A stretch of DNA of 64,000 nt, taken from the NCBI RefSeq assembly GCF_015355755.1, contig NZ_JACVEE010000005.1:1-64000 (forward strand), in the 5' to 3' direction. Both the position numbers and the translations under genes were made by a program. Of the stretch, positions 45,984 to 58,500 are shown piece by piece. Source of the stretch: Nocardia sp. XZ_19_385. GTDB taxonomy: Bacteria > Actinomycetota > Actinomycetes > Mycobacteriales > Mycobacteriaceae. How positions within the stretch are numbered: the first letter of the stretch is position 1; each line of letters starts with the position of its first letter. The notes below the pieces were generated by a model. It was not told the DNA's origin. It worked only from the letters and a program-made list of their open reading frames with translations, and did not search any database.

Positions 45984-46379
45984 ATGAACACCGCATTCGC
46001 TCAGAACCGGACCGGCACGGACAACGCGGTGTCTACCCTCGACTCCGACCGCGACTACCTGGACCGCTGGTCCAACCGGCTGGCCCGGGTCCTGCTGGCG
46101 CGTGGCGCCGCACCCGGCACCCGGATCGCGGTGGCGGTCGACCCGGCCGTCGAATTCGTGGTCACCCGCTGGGCGATCGAAAAAATCGGCGCCACAGTGG
46201 TTTCCGCCGAATCGGCGTACGCGGTCCGGCTCGGCGTCACCACCAAGGATGACCGCGACGGCCTGACCAACGGAATCGACTGGCTGGTGCTCGACGACCG
46301 CTCGACCCTGCTGGGTTACCTCACCGGGTCCGACGCGCCGATCACCGACGCCGACCTGTACCACGCCCACGCCTGCTGA
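45984..46379 (+). CDS. Free-standing N-terminal fragment of an NRPS adenylation domain
   Basis: This 131-residue protein aligns only with the front of adenylation domains, as in the synthetase encoded next. DYLDRWSNRLARVLLARGA corresponds to core A1 (YGELDAWSNRFARVLLRRG in module 2), RWAIEKIGATVV corresponds to core A2, and IDWLVLDD and APITDADLY match the stretch just before core A3. It ends exactly there, so the AMP-binding TSGSTG loop, the specificity pocket and the catalytic lysine are all missing. GGAGG lies 8 bases before ATG and codon use is normal. It cannot be an active adenylating enzyme. It may be a relic of a lost module or an assembly partner of the synthetase. Confidence 0.82.
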   Translation: MNTAFAQNRTGTDNAVSTLDSDRDYLDRWSNRLARVLLARGAAPGTRIAVAVDPAVEFVVTRWAIEKIGATVVSAESAYAVRLGVTTKDDRDGLTNGIDWLVLDDRSTLLGYLTGSDAPITDADLYHAHAC

Positions 46380-46560
46380 GACCTGCGCATTTCTGGTTAT
46401 CCGCGTATCGCCGCGAGATAGACTCCCGAGGAAAGAAATACACGCGCACGCTGGTCGAATTCCCCGCTCTTCGCGGTCGACTGCGCGCCTGCCGAACCGC
46501 GGTGTGGCGCGCGTTCCGCCTTGTCCTCACTGGCTATCTCCTGAACTTCCAGGAACTTCT

Positions 46561-49500
46561 ATGCGATCCCTTTCGCCGGTCGCGCCGGATCATTTGCCCG
46601 CCGGTGCCTTTCCGCTGTCCGCAGCCCAGCGTGGAATCTGGTTCGCCCAGCATTTCGCGGGCGACACTGCTATTTCCATCGCGCAGTATGTCGAATTCGC
46701 CGGGCCCGTCGATGTCGAGTTGCTCGCCGATGTGGCACGTCAGGCCGGTCGCGAATTCGGTACCGGTTATGTGCGTTTGCTCGAGGTCGACGGATTTCCG
46801 TATCAGATGGTCGATCCGGGGCAGGACGATCGGATTCCGGTCATCGATCTGCGCGCGGAGCCGGATCCGGTGGCGGCGGCGCAGGCCTGGATGAGCGCGG
46901 AATACACCGCGCCCCTGGATCTGCTGCGGGATCCGCTCGGGTGCTACGTGCTGCTGCGGCTGGCCGAGGACCACTGGTATTGGTATCAGCGGATTCACCA
47001 CATCGTGCTCGACGGGTTCGGCGCGATGACGATGCTGCAGCGGACCGCCGAGCTGTACAACGCGGCCCTGGAAGGGCGCGAGCAGCCACCGGGCAAGGCC
47101 GAGGACCTGCGCAAGATCATCGATAGTGATGTGGCGTACCGTGATTCGCCGCGGTTTCAGGCCGACGGGCAGTACTGGCGCGAGCATCTCGCGGGCATGG
47201 CCGAGCCGGTCAGCCTGGCCGGGCGGGCTGCCGATGTGGATGCGCATCCACGCGTCGCCGCCGGTGCCTTGCCGGCGGATACGGCCGAACTGCTGGACGG
47301 TGTGGCGAAAGCGGAGAACTCCAGCATCGCGCCGATCGTGGTCGCGGCCTTCGGCGCCTACCTGGGTGCGATGACGGGGGCGCCGGAAGTGGTGCTGAGT
47401 CTGCCGGTTTCGGGGCGCACCACGGCGTCGCTGCGGCGGTCCGGCGGCATGGTCGCCAATGTCGTGCCGTTGCGGCTGAGCATGGACCCGACGATGACGG
47501 TGGGTGCGTTCATTCGCGCCACGCAAGGGGAGCTGACCTCGGCGTTGCGCCGGCAGCGTTACCGGCAGGAAGACATCGTCCGTGACCTCGGCTGGGCGGT
47601 GGACGAAGGCGCGTCGTTCGGGCCGACGGTGAACTTGATGATGGTGGACACCAGGATCGAGCTCGGTGCGGTCACCGGGCGGATGCATGTGCTCACCTCC
47701 GGCATGATCGACGACCTGTTCCTGAACCTGTATCCCGGTGCGGGCGGGGAAAGTACGCACATCGACTTCCAGGCGAACCCGAACCTGTACGGGGAGAGCG
47801 AGCTCGCCGGGCAGCATCGGCGGTTCCTCGCGTTTCTGAATCGGTTCCTGGTTGCCGGGCCGGAGGCGCCGTTGTCGGCGGTGCCGGTGCTGTTCGAAGA
47901 CGAGTTCGCCGAGTTGGTTCCCGCCCGGGGAGCCGCTGATACCCGCATGCGGACACTGCCCGAAATCTTGAGTGACGGTGCGGCATTCGATCCCTCGGCG
48001 GTGGCGCTCGTAGCCGGAGCCGTGCGTCTCACCTACCATGAGCTCGAGGAGCGAACGAACCAGCTGGCCCGGGTGCTGATCGAGGCGGGCGCGGGACCGG
48101 AACGCGCCGTAGCGATTTCGATCCCCAGATCTGCCGAATCGGTACTGGCGATGTGTGCGGTGGCCAAGGCCGGGGCGGCCTTCGTGCCGATCGATCCGGG
48201 GTACCCAGCGGACCGGATCGACTACATGGTGCGCGACAGCGGTGTGGTCGCCGGGTTGACGGTTGCTGCGGCGCGAGCGGCGTTGCCGGATCGGGTGGAA
48301 TGGCTGACCCTCGATGACCTTGCGGTGGATCGACTTGTCGCCGAACAGGATTCCGCGCCGCTGATCGACGCCGACCGGTCCGCGCGGATACACCTCGACC
48401 AGCCCGCCTACCTCATCTACACCTCCGGTTCGACCGGCCTCCCCAAGGGCGTCACGGTTACCCACCGCGGCCTGGGGAACCTTGTGGAAAACTCCGGCGC
48501 CGCCTTTGGCGTGACCGCCGATTCCGTCGTGGCGCACGCTGTTTCGCCGAGCTTCGACATCTCCATCGAGGAACTGCTGGTGGCCTTCGCCGCCGGTGCG
48601 ACCGTCGCTGTTGTGCCGCCCGCGGCCTACGCGGGCGAGGAACTCGCGGAAGTGCTGCGCGCACACCAGGTTACGCATCTGAACGTGACTCCCGCGGTGG
48701 TGGCTTCGCTGGATCCGTCAGCACTGCCGTCGTTGCGCACGGTGATCGTGGGCGGTGACGCGTGCCCGCCCGAACTGGTGACGCGGTGGGCCGGGCGCCG
48801 ACTGCTCAACGGATACGGGCCGACCGAGACGACGATCACCGTCACGGTGAGTGCGCCGCTGGAACCCGATGCGCCGGTGACGATCGGCAGTTTGGCGCGG
48901 GGTGTCACAGCGGCGGTGCTGGATCCGTGGCTGCGGCCGGTGGCTCCCGGTGCGACCGGCGAGCTGTACCTCGGCGGGCCCGCGGTCGCGCGGGGGTACC
49001 ACCAGCGCAACGGGCTGACGGCGAGTCGTTTCGTCGCCGACCCGTACACGCCCGGCGCGCGCATGTATCGCACCGGCGACCTGGTGCGCTGGTGCCGGAA
49101 CGCGGGCCGATTGGAACTGGAATACGCGGGCCGCAGCGACTTTCAAGTGAAGGTGCGGGGTTACCGCATCGAACTCGGGGAGATCGACGCGGCGCTGCAA
49201 CGCCAGCCCGACGTCGACTTCGCACTCACCATCGGTGCGAAGAGTCCGGCCGGGGCTACCGCGCTGGTGGCCTACGTGCTGGGTAGGCCCGGTGCCGAGC
49301 TGTCGGCAGAGGCGCTGAAAGCAGCGGTAGGTCAGGAACTTCCGGCGTACATGGTGCCGTCGGTGATCATGGTGATCGACCACGTGCCACTCACCCCGGT
49401 CGGCAAAGTCGACCGCAGAGCCTTGCCCGCACCGGATTTCGGCGTGCGTACTGTGGTGCGGCGCGCGCCCTCCACGCCCCGCGAGGAGCTGCTGGCAGCC

Positions 49501-52500
49501 CTGTTCGCCGAGGTCCTCGGCGTGGACGCCATCGGCGTCGACGACAACTTCTTCGCCCTCGGCGGCGACAGCATCATCTCCATCCAACTCGTCTCCCGCG
49601 CCCGCGCCGCCGGCTTGGCCTTCAGCGCGCGCGATGTCTTCGAACGCAAAACCGTCGCCGCCCTAGCCGCCGTCGCCACCGAGGCGGCCGACACAGCAGT
49701 GCATGAGCTGCCCGGTGGCGGCATCGGCCCCATCGAGCCGACACCGATCGTGCACGCCATGCTCGAGCAAGGCGACACCTGGCAGCGCTACAGCCAAGCG
49801 GTGCTGATTGCCCTTCCGGCAGATACCACACGCGCACAACTGATCCCAGCCGTGCAGGCGCTGATCGATCACCATGACGTGCTGCGCAGCACATTGCGCC
49901 GCGTTCCTCCGGCCAGCTCGAGCGTCCCCGCTGTCAGCCCGGCCGTTCCGCCTGTCAGCCCGGCCACACCGTCTGCCAGCCGCGCCGTTCCGCCAGTCAG
50001 TCCGGCCGGTCCGCCTGTCAGCCTGGGCGGACCGATGGATTTGGCCGAGTCGACCGTAGCGTGGGAATGGATTGCCGCGGAACGAGGTTCGACCCATGCC
50101 GCCGATCTGATCGATGTCGTGGACGCCGGGCCGGACCCGGACGAAACGTGTGAACGCGAATTGCAGCGTGCCGCTGACAAACTCGACCCCGCCGCCGGGG
50201 TCATGGTGCGGTTCGTGCTGATCAACCCGCATGCCGCCGATGGATCGGCGCCTGCGGGCTGGCTCGCCGACGAGTTGAGAACTTTGGCAGCGCGGCGTGC
50301 GGAGTTGGGAAAGCCACCGGCCCATCGAGTGGAAAGCGATACTGGCACAGAAGGTTCCGATGTCAGGAGGTCTGGCGAGCCAGCTCAGCCCCTGAGGTCC
50401 GGCCCCGAGAAGGCCGGGATCCTGATGAACCAGGGGGACGAGCCCGAGAGCGATGGAGCGTCCCAACATGGCGGCGTAACTGCCGGACCAAAGGAAGGCG
50501 CGGCGGCGTCCGGCGGTGGGCCGGTGCTGTGGCTGGTGCTGCATCACTTGGTTACTGATGGCGTTTCGTGGCGAACTCTGCTGCCGGACTTAGCGACCGC
50601 GTTCAGCGGTGGCGTGCTGGAGCCGGTGGGAACGTCGTATCGGCGGTGGGCGCATGCCAATGTCGAGGAGGCCACGCGCCGGATCGCGGAGCTTCCGGTG
50701 TGGGAGCGGATTGTGCGGACGCCCGATCCGTTGATCGGGGCGCGGGCGGCGGATCCTGCGGTTGACGTGGTCGCCACCATGGCGGAGGTGCGGACGACCG
50801 TGCCTGCCGAGGTGGCGCGGACGGTGCTCGACGTGCTGCCCGAGCGGTTTCATTGCGGAGCGGATGACGTGCTGCTGGCCGCGTTGGCGTTGGCGGTCGC
50901 GCGGTGGCGGGGGCGCAGTAGTGCGCTGTTCACGCTGGAAGGGCATGGGCGTGAGGAGTCGGTGCTGCCCGGAGCCGATCTGGCGCGCACGGTGGGGTGG
51001 TTCACCAGCGTGTATCCGGTAACCATCGATTTGACCGGTGTCGATGTGGATGAGCGGTTTGCGGGTGGCGCGGCGGCCGGGGCCGCGATCAAGGCCGCCA
51101 AGGAGCAGTTGCGGGCGGTGCCCGACAAGGGGGTCGGGTATGGGATGTTGCGGTACCTGAATCCGGAGTCTGCCGGGGTGCTCGCGGATGCGCCGGTGCC
51201 GCAGATCAGCTTCAACTATCTCGGTCGTGCGGCCGGCGGAGCCGAAGGAGACTGGCTGCCACAGCGTTTCGCGGCGACGCAGGATGACCGGGCGCCGCTG
51301 CCGGCTGTCATCGACATCAACGCGATCATGGGTGCCGCGGACCTCGAGGTGACCTGGGCCTACGCCTCGGAAATCTTGGACGGCAAGCAGGTTCGCGAAC
51401 TGGCACAACTCTGGGCGGAGGCGCTCGGGGCGCTGGCCGGAACCGCCGCGGGCGGGCACAGCCCGTCGGACTTCCCGCTCACCTCGGTGACGCAGCAGCA
51501 GATCGACGGGTGGGAGCGGAGTTACCCGAATCTCGCTGATGTGTGGCCGCTTTCGCCGCTGCAGTACGGGCTGCTGTTCCACGCCATGTACGACACCGAC
51601 ACCGCCGACGGCTACACGGTGCAGACCCGGCTCACGCTGGCCGGGCATGTGGATGCACGGCGATTGCGTTCCGCCGCACAGGCATTGGTGGATCGGCACG
51701 AGAATTTGCGGGTCGCCTTCGTGGAGACCGAGGACGGCCCGCGGCAGTTGGTGCTCGGCGCTGCCGAAGTGCGCTGGCGGGAACTGGATCTGCGGCATCT
51801 GAGCGACTCCGGGGCGCGGCAGCGGGAGCTGGAACGGACCATTGCCGTCGACGCGAGCAGCCGATTCGATCTGACGCGACCGCCGCTGCTGCGGTTCCTG
51901 CTGGTCCGTAGCGATGACGAGACCTACACGCTGTTGATGACCAATCACCACGTGGTGCTGGATGGTTGGTCGACACCGCTGCTGGTGCGGGAGCTGCTGA
52001 CCATGTACATCGCAGCCGCCTCGGGCGCGGCGATGACCGAAGTGCTGCCGCCCGCCCCGTCCTATCAGGGGTTCCTGGCGTGGCTCGGGGAACAGGATGC
52101 CGCCGGCTCCGGCTCGATCGACGCCTGGAAGCAGGCGCTCGCCGGGGTCGACGCTCCGACGCGGACGGTGCCGTCGCTGGCCGGAGTCGAATCCACCGAA
52201 TCCGGAATGGTTTCCGTCGACCTGCCGACCGACCTGGTAGCGCGTTTGGAGACGACGACCCGCGAGGCCGGCGCCACCACGAACACCGCGGTGCAGGCGG
52301 CGTGGGCGCTGCTGCTCGTCATGCTGACCGGGCGCACCGATGTGGTGTTCGGCGGCACCGTTTCCGGCCGGCCGCCGCAGCTGGCCGGGGTCGAGGACAT
52401 GGTGGGGTTGTTCATCAACACCCTGCCGGTGCGGGTGCGGCTCGACCCGGCGGAGCAGGTCGCGGATCTGCTGGCGCGGTTGCAGTCCGAGCAGGCGCGG

Positions 52501-55500
52501 CTGCTGGATCACCAGCAGGTGGGGCTGGCCGAAATCCACCAGGCAGTGGGCTTGTCCGAATTGTTCGACACACTAACCGTTTTCGAGTCGTATCCGATCG
52601 ATCGGGAGACGCTGTCGCGGTCGCTGGATATCGCGGGTATGCGGGTGCTCGACGTGGAAGGTACCGATGCGACGCCGTATCCGTTGAACCTCATGGTGAT
52701 TCCGCAGCATGGAGCGCCCGGGCAGCGGGACACCCTGCGGATCACCGTCAAGTACTTGGCCGATCACTTCGCGGAGGCCGAGGCGGGTCGTCTGCTCGAT
52801 CGGTTCGTGTTGCTGCTCAGCCAGATTGCCGAACAGCCGAGGGCGCGTATCGCCCGATTGCAGCATTGTGGCCGCGCCGAGCGCGCGGAACTGCTGCCGC
52901 GGCGCGGCCCGGAATCGGTGCCGCAGCGCACCATGCCAGAGATCCTCGGTGCGGGTGCGGCGATCAACCCGGACGCCATCGCGGTCAGCCTGGGCGGCGC
53001 CTCGATGACCTACGGAGAACTCGACGCCTGGTCCAACCGCTTCGCCCGGGTGCTGCTGCGGCGCGGTGTCGGCGCAGAAGTGTTTGTGGTGCTGGCACTT
53101 ACGCGCTCCATCGAATCCGTGGTCGCGGTGTGGGCGCTGGTGAAGACCGGCGCCGCGTTCCTGCCGCTGGACCCGAACTATCCGGTGGAACGGATCGAGC
53201 ACATCCTCACCGACTCCAAAGCGCCCATCGGTGTCACAGTGCACGCCACCGGCGAAACCCTGCCCGGCACCATCGACTGGCTGTTGCTGGACGAACTCAA
53301 CACCATTCGCCGCGTGATGACCGTGCCCGCCGATCCGATCACCGATGCCGAACGGGGCGGTGCGATCCGGATGGATCAGACCGCGTACCTGATCTACACC
53401 TCCGGCTCGACCGGTAAGCCGAAGGCGGTGCTGCTGAGTCACCGTGGTGTCGCGAATCTCGTGACAGCGCAACGTGAATCGCTGGCGCTCGATCCGTCCG
53501 CCCGGGAATTGCAGGTGGCGTCCCCGAGTTTCGACGCGTCCGTTTTCGAAATGCTGTGCGCGCACGGCATGGGTGGGCACTTGGTGCTGTCACCGCCGGA
53601 GGTCTACGGCGGCGCCGAACTCGAACTGCTGCTGCGCACCGAACGGGTCACCCATGCCGTGATCACGCCGTCGGTGCTGGCCACGATGGATCCGCGCGAC
53701 CTGCCCGACCTGCGGGTGCTCTCCGTCGCCGGTGAAGCGGCCGGTGCGGAACTGACCGCCCAGTGGTCGGTGGGCAGACGCTTGCTGAACCTGTACGGCC
53801 CAACGGAATTCAGTATCTGGGCGACCGGTCCGGGTGAATTGCGCGCCGGCGAACCGGTAACCATGGGCGGGCCGATCCGCGGCGCCGCGCTGATGGTGCT
53901 GGACGGGTGGCTGCGCCCGGTCCCGGTCGGCGTCGAGGGCGAGCTGTATCTCGCCGGGCCCGCGATCGCGCGGGGATACTTCAACCGATTCTCGATGACC
54001 GCCGCACGCTTCATCGCGAATCCCTTCGACGAGCCGGGCGAGCGGATGTACCGCACCGGCGACATGGTGCGCTGGGTGCACCGCGACAACGCCTTGGAGC
54101 TGGAGTATCTGGGGCGCAGTGACTTCCAGGTCAAGATCCGTGGCCTGCGGATCGAGCTCGGGGAGATCGACGCGGTGCTCGGCGCCGACGAAGACGTGGA
54201 ATACGCGGCCACGATCGGCATGCCCGGTCCCGGCGGCGAAACCGTGCTGGTGTCCTACGTCGTGCCGACCCAGGCCTGGCGCGCATCCGTCTCGGCGGGA
54301 GCCGAATTCGACACCGAGCGGTTGCGAAACCGGGTGGCGGGCCGCCTGCCCGGTTACATGGTGCCCGGCTATCTGCTCGTCCTCGACGACGTGCCGCTCA
54401 CCCCGGTGGGCAAGCTGGATCGAAAAGCGCTGCCGGTACCGGACTTCGAGAGCTACCAGCGCCGCTACCTGGCGCCTCGCACCCCCGTGGAAGAGTCCGT
54501 GGCCGCCGTCTTCGCCGACGTGCTCGGCACCGAACGGGTCAGCATCGACCAGTCCTTCTTCGAACTCGGCGGAAACTCGCTCAGCGCGACTCGCGTCATC
54601 GCGCGCGTCAACGCCGCCCTCGGCTCGACCATCGCCCTGCGCGACCTCTTCGACGCACCCACTGTCGCCCGGCTCGCCGGCCGCATTGTGCCCGCCGCCG
54701 AGGGCGCCCGCGCCCGTTTCGCCCTGGCCCCGCGCATCCGCCCCGACCGGATCCCGCTGTCCCCGGCCCAGCAGCGCATGTGGGTGCTCAACCAGCTCGA
54801 ACCCGGCTCCGCCGCCTACAACATCGCCGTCGCCCTACGCCTCACCGGCGACCTCGACGTCGCGGCCATGCAGCGCGCCCTGACCGATGTGGTGCACCGC
54901 CACGAAAGCCTGCGCACCATGTACCCCGCCGACGCCGAAGGGCCACGCCAGGTTGTGGTGGGCACCGAGGTCGCCGCACCTCTGCTCCAGCTCGTCGACA
55001 CCGAAGATGGCGCAGCACTGCGTAATCGGATCAACGAACTCGCGGGTGTCGGCTTTGACCTTGCTACCGAGCCGCCGCTGCGCGTTGGCCTATTCCGAGT
55101 GCAAGGCACCTTCGCTTCGGGACCGGTGCACGTGGTGGTGCTTGTCGTGCATCACATCAGTGCGGACGGGGCGTCGATGGCGCCGCTCGCGACGGATCTG
55201 ATGACGGCCTATGCCGCGCATGCGTTCGGTACGGGTGGGGCGCTGGCGGCACTGCCGGTGCAGTATGCCGACTTCGCGTTGTGGCATCGGGAGTTGCTCG
55301 GCAGCGAGGCGGAGCCGGAGTCGCTGGCGGCAAGCCAGATTCGGCATTGGACCGAATCGCTGAGCGGGGCGCCGGATCTGCTGGAGTTGCCGGGGGATCG
55401 GGCGCGGCCGGCGGTGCAGTCGATGCGGAGTGCGGATCTGGAATTCACGGTGGAACCGCGGTTGCATCGGGGTGTGGTGGAACTGGCCGCCGCACAGGAT

Positions 55501-58500
55501 GCCAGCGTGTTCATGGTGGTGCATGCAGCGCTGGCGGTGCTGCTGGCGCGCCTCGGGAGCACCGATGATGTGGTGATCGGGACCGCGGTGGCCGGGCGGG
55601 GTGAGGCGGCGCTCGACGATATGGTCGGGATGTTCGTCAACACTCTCGCGTTGCGTACCCGCGTCGATCCGAATCTCGGATTCAGTGCATTCCTCGGAGC
55701 GGTACGGGCTTCGGATCTGGAGGCGTTCGGGAACGCGGACGTGCCGTTCGAACGGATGGTGCAGGTGCTGAACCCGGCTCGGTCGACCGCGCACCACCCG
55801 ATCTTCCAGGTGTCGCTGTCGCTGCAGAACTTCGTGGAACCGGTGCTGGAGTTGCCGGGTCTGCGGGTCGGGGTCGAGGACCTGGAACGTACTGCGGGAC
55901 AGTTCGATCTGGCCTTCGATCTGCGGGAGCGATTCGCGGGTGCGGAGCCCAGCGGTATCGAAGGCGTGTTGACCTATTCGACGGATCTTTTCGATGCCGC
56001 CACGGTGGAATCGTTCACCGCGCGCTGGCGGCGGGTACTGGCCGCGATCATCGCGAATCCCGAACTGACCATTGCCGATATCGATCTGCTCGAGCCGGAG
56101 GAGCGTGCCGAACTGGTGCCGGTGCACGGACCGGCGACCTCGGGCGCGGTCACCCTCCCGCAGCTGCTCACCGACTCGGCGGCGCGCTACACCGAGCGGC
56201 CCGCGCTCGTCTATGCCGGCGCGACCACGACTTACGGTGAGCTCGATGCGCGGTCCAATCAGCTTGCGCGACTGTTGATCGGGTCCGGCGTCGGGCCGGA
56301 AACAGTTGTTGCACTGGGACTTACTCGTGGCGCCGAGCTACTCACCGGAATGTGGGCGGTGGCCAAAGCTGGGGCCGCGTTCCTGCCGGTCGATCCAAAG
56401 CATCCGGTGGATCGAATCGACCATATGCTCACCGATTCCGGTGCGGTACTGGGGCTTACCGTGGCCGCGCATCGGGATTCCCTGTCTGGCACCGGACAGT
56501 GGCTGGTACTCGACGATCCGGAGTTCGAACTGGACTGGCAGGGTGCCGACCACGCCTCTTTGCGCCCTGACGAACTCGCCCCGATCTCGCTGGACCATCC
56601 CGCGTGGATGATCTACACCTCCGGATCCACAGGCACGCCGAAGGGCGTCACGGTCAGTCATCGCGGTATTGCCGATGTGGTTGTCGCACAGCGTGAGTCG
56701 ATGGACCTCGACGAGCATTCCCGAGTCCTGCAAGTCGCCTCGCCCAGCTTCGACGCGTCGGTGTTCGAGGCGCTGATGGCTTTCGGCTCCGGTGGTGCTT
56801 CGGTGATCGCGCCTCCCGAGGTGTTCGGCGGGGACGCGCTGACCGAATTGCTCGATACCGAGCAGGTCACCCACATGGTGATCACCCCGTCTGCCCTCGC
56901 CACAGTGGACCCCGCTCAGGTAGCCAGCGTCCGAGTACTAGCCGTAGCCGGCGAGGCCGTCGGCCTCGAACTGGTCGAACGCTGGTGCGGTCCATCGGAT
57001 ATCGCCGAGCGGCGGATGGTCAACCTGTATGGGCCTACGGAGTTCACTATTTGGGGCACTGGATCGGGGGCGTTGTCGGCCGACGTCGCGGTCACGATCG
57101 GGGCTCCGATCCGTGGAGCGGCCGCGCTGGTGCTCGATGATCGGCTGCGGCCGGTGCCAGTGGGTGTTGCCGGTGAGCTTTACCTCGCGGGTCCAGCGCT
57201 GGCGCGTGGATATCACGCCCGTCCCGATCTGAACGCCGTCCGGTTCGTCGCCAATCCCTATGGTGGACACGGACAACGGATGTATCGCACCGGCGATCTG
57301 GTCCGCTGGACTCGGGCCGCGGCGGGGCTGGAGCTGGAATACATCGGGCGGACCGACTTCCAGGTGAAAGTGCGCGGACAGCGGATCGAGCTGGGCGAGA
57401 TCGATGCCGTTCTCGGTCGGGCGGAGGGTGTGGAATTCGCTGTCACCCTCGGTGTTCCAGGGCCAACCGGGTCTACCGCACTTGCCGCGTACGTCGTGCA
57501 CGAACCGGGTGTCGCGATAGACGTCGTGAAGCTGCGTGCCTATGCCGCCGACATCTTGCCCGGTTACATGGTGCCCTCGGCATTCGTGGTGCTCGACGCG
57601 ATTCCGCTCAACGCGGTGGGCAAGCTGGACCGGAAAGCGCTGCCGGAACCGGTGTTCGACGCTGATCAGGCGGAGTACGTGCCGCCGAGCACGCTCACCG
57701 AGGAGACTTTGGCGGGAATCTTCGCCGAGCTGCTCGGACGCGAGAAGGTGGGCGCCGCGGATTCGTTCTTCGCGCTCGGCGGTGACAGCATCCTCGCGAT
57801 CCAGCTGGTGTCGCGCGCCAAGGTGCAGGGCGTAACCGTCACTCCGCTACAGGTTTTCGAGCATCGCACGGTCGCCGCCCTCGCTGCGGCCGCTGATGCG
57901 GCAGGGGAGGTGGTCACGCTCGAGGAGCTGCCAGGTGGCGGTGTAGGCGATATGCCGCTGCCGCCGATCGTGCACTACATGCTCGAACGGGGCGGCAACC
58001 ACAACCGATTCGCGCAGACCGCGGTGCTGGAGCTGCCTGTCGGCATTCGTCAAGATCAGCTCGCCGCGACCATCGGCGCAGTGCTGGATCGACATGACAT
58101 GCTGCGGTCGCGGTTGTTGCGGGACGAATTGGGCGAATGGCATTTGCGGGTAAGCGAACCCGGTTCTGTCGATGCGGCGGCCCTGGTGCACCGAGTCGAA
58201 TTCGCCGCCGACGCCGACACCGTCGACCTGCGCGAATTCGCAGTGTCCGAACTCGATTCCGCGATGAATCGACTCGATCCCGCCAAGGGCGTTGTGCTGC
58301 AATTCCTGTGGCTGGATCCGGTGGGTGAGGCCGGCGACCGCAGCCGTGCGGGCCGCCTGATCGTCATCGCGCACCACCTCGTCGTCGACGGCGTCTCCTG
58401 GCGAATCCTGGTACCGGACTTCATGGCCGCATGGGCACAGATCTCCGCGGGCTCGACTCCGGTGCTGACCGACACCGGCACCTCGATGCGCCGGTGGTCG

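Noticed and set aside
46534..48678. 714-codon minus-strand open frame at the start of the synthetase
   Set aside because: It is antisense to the C1 and A1 domains and shows no protein family features.
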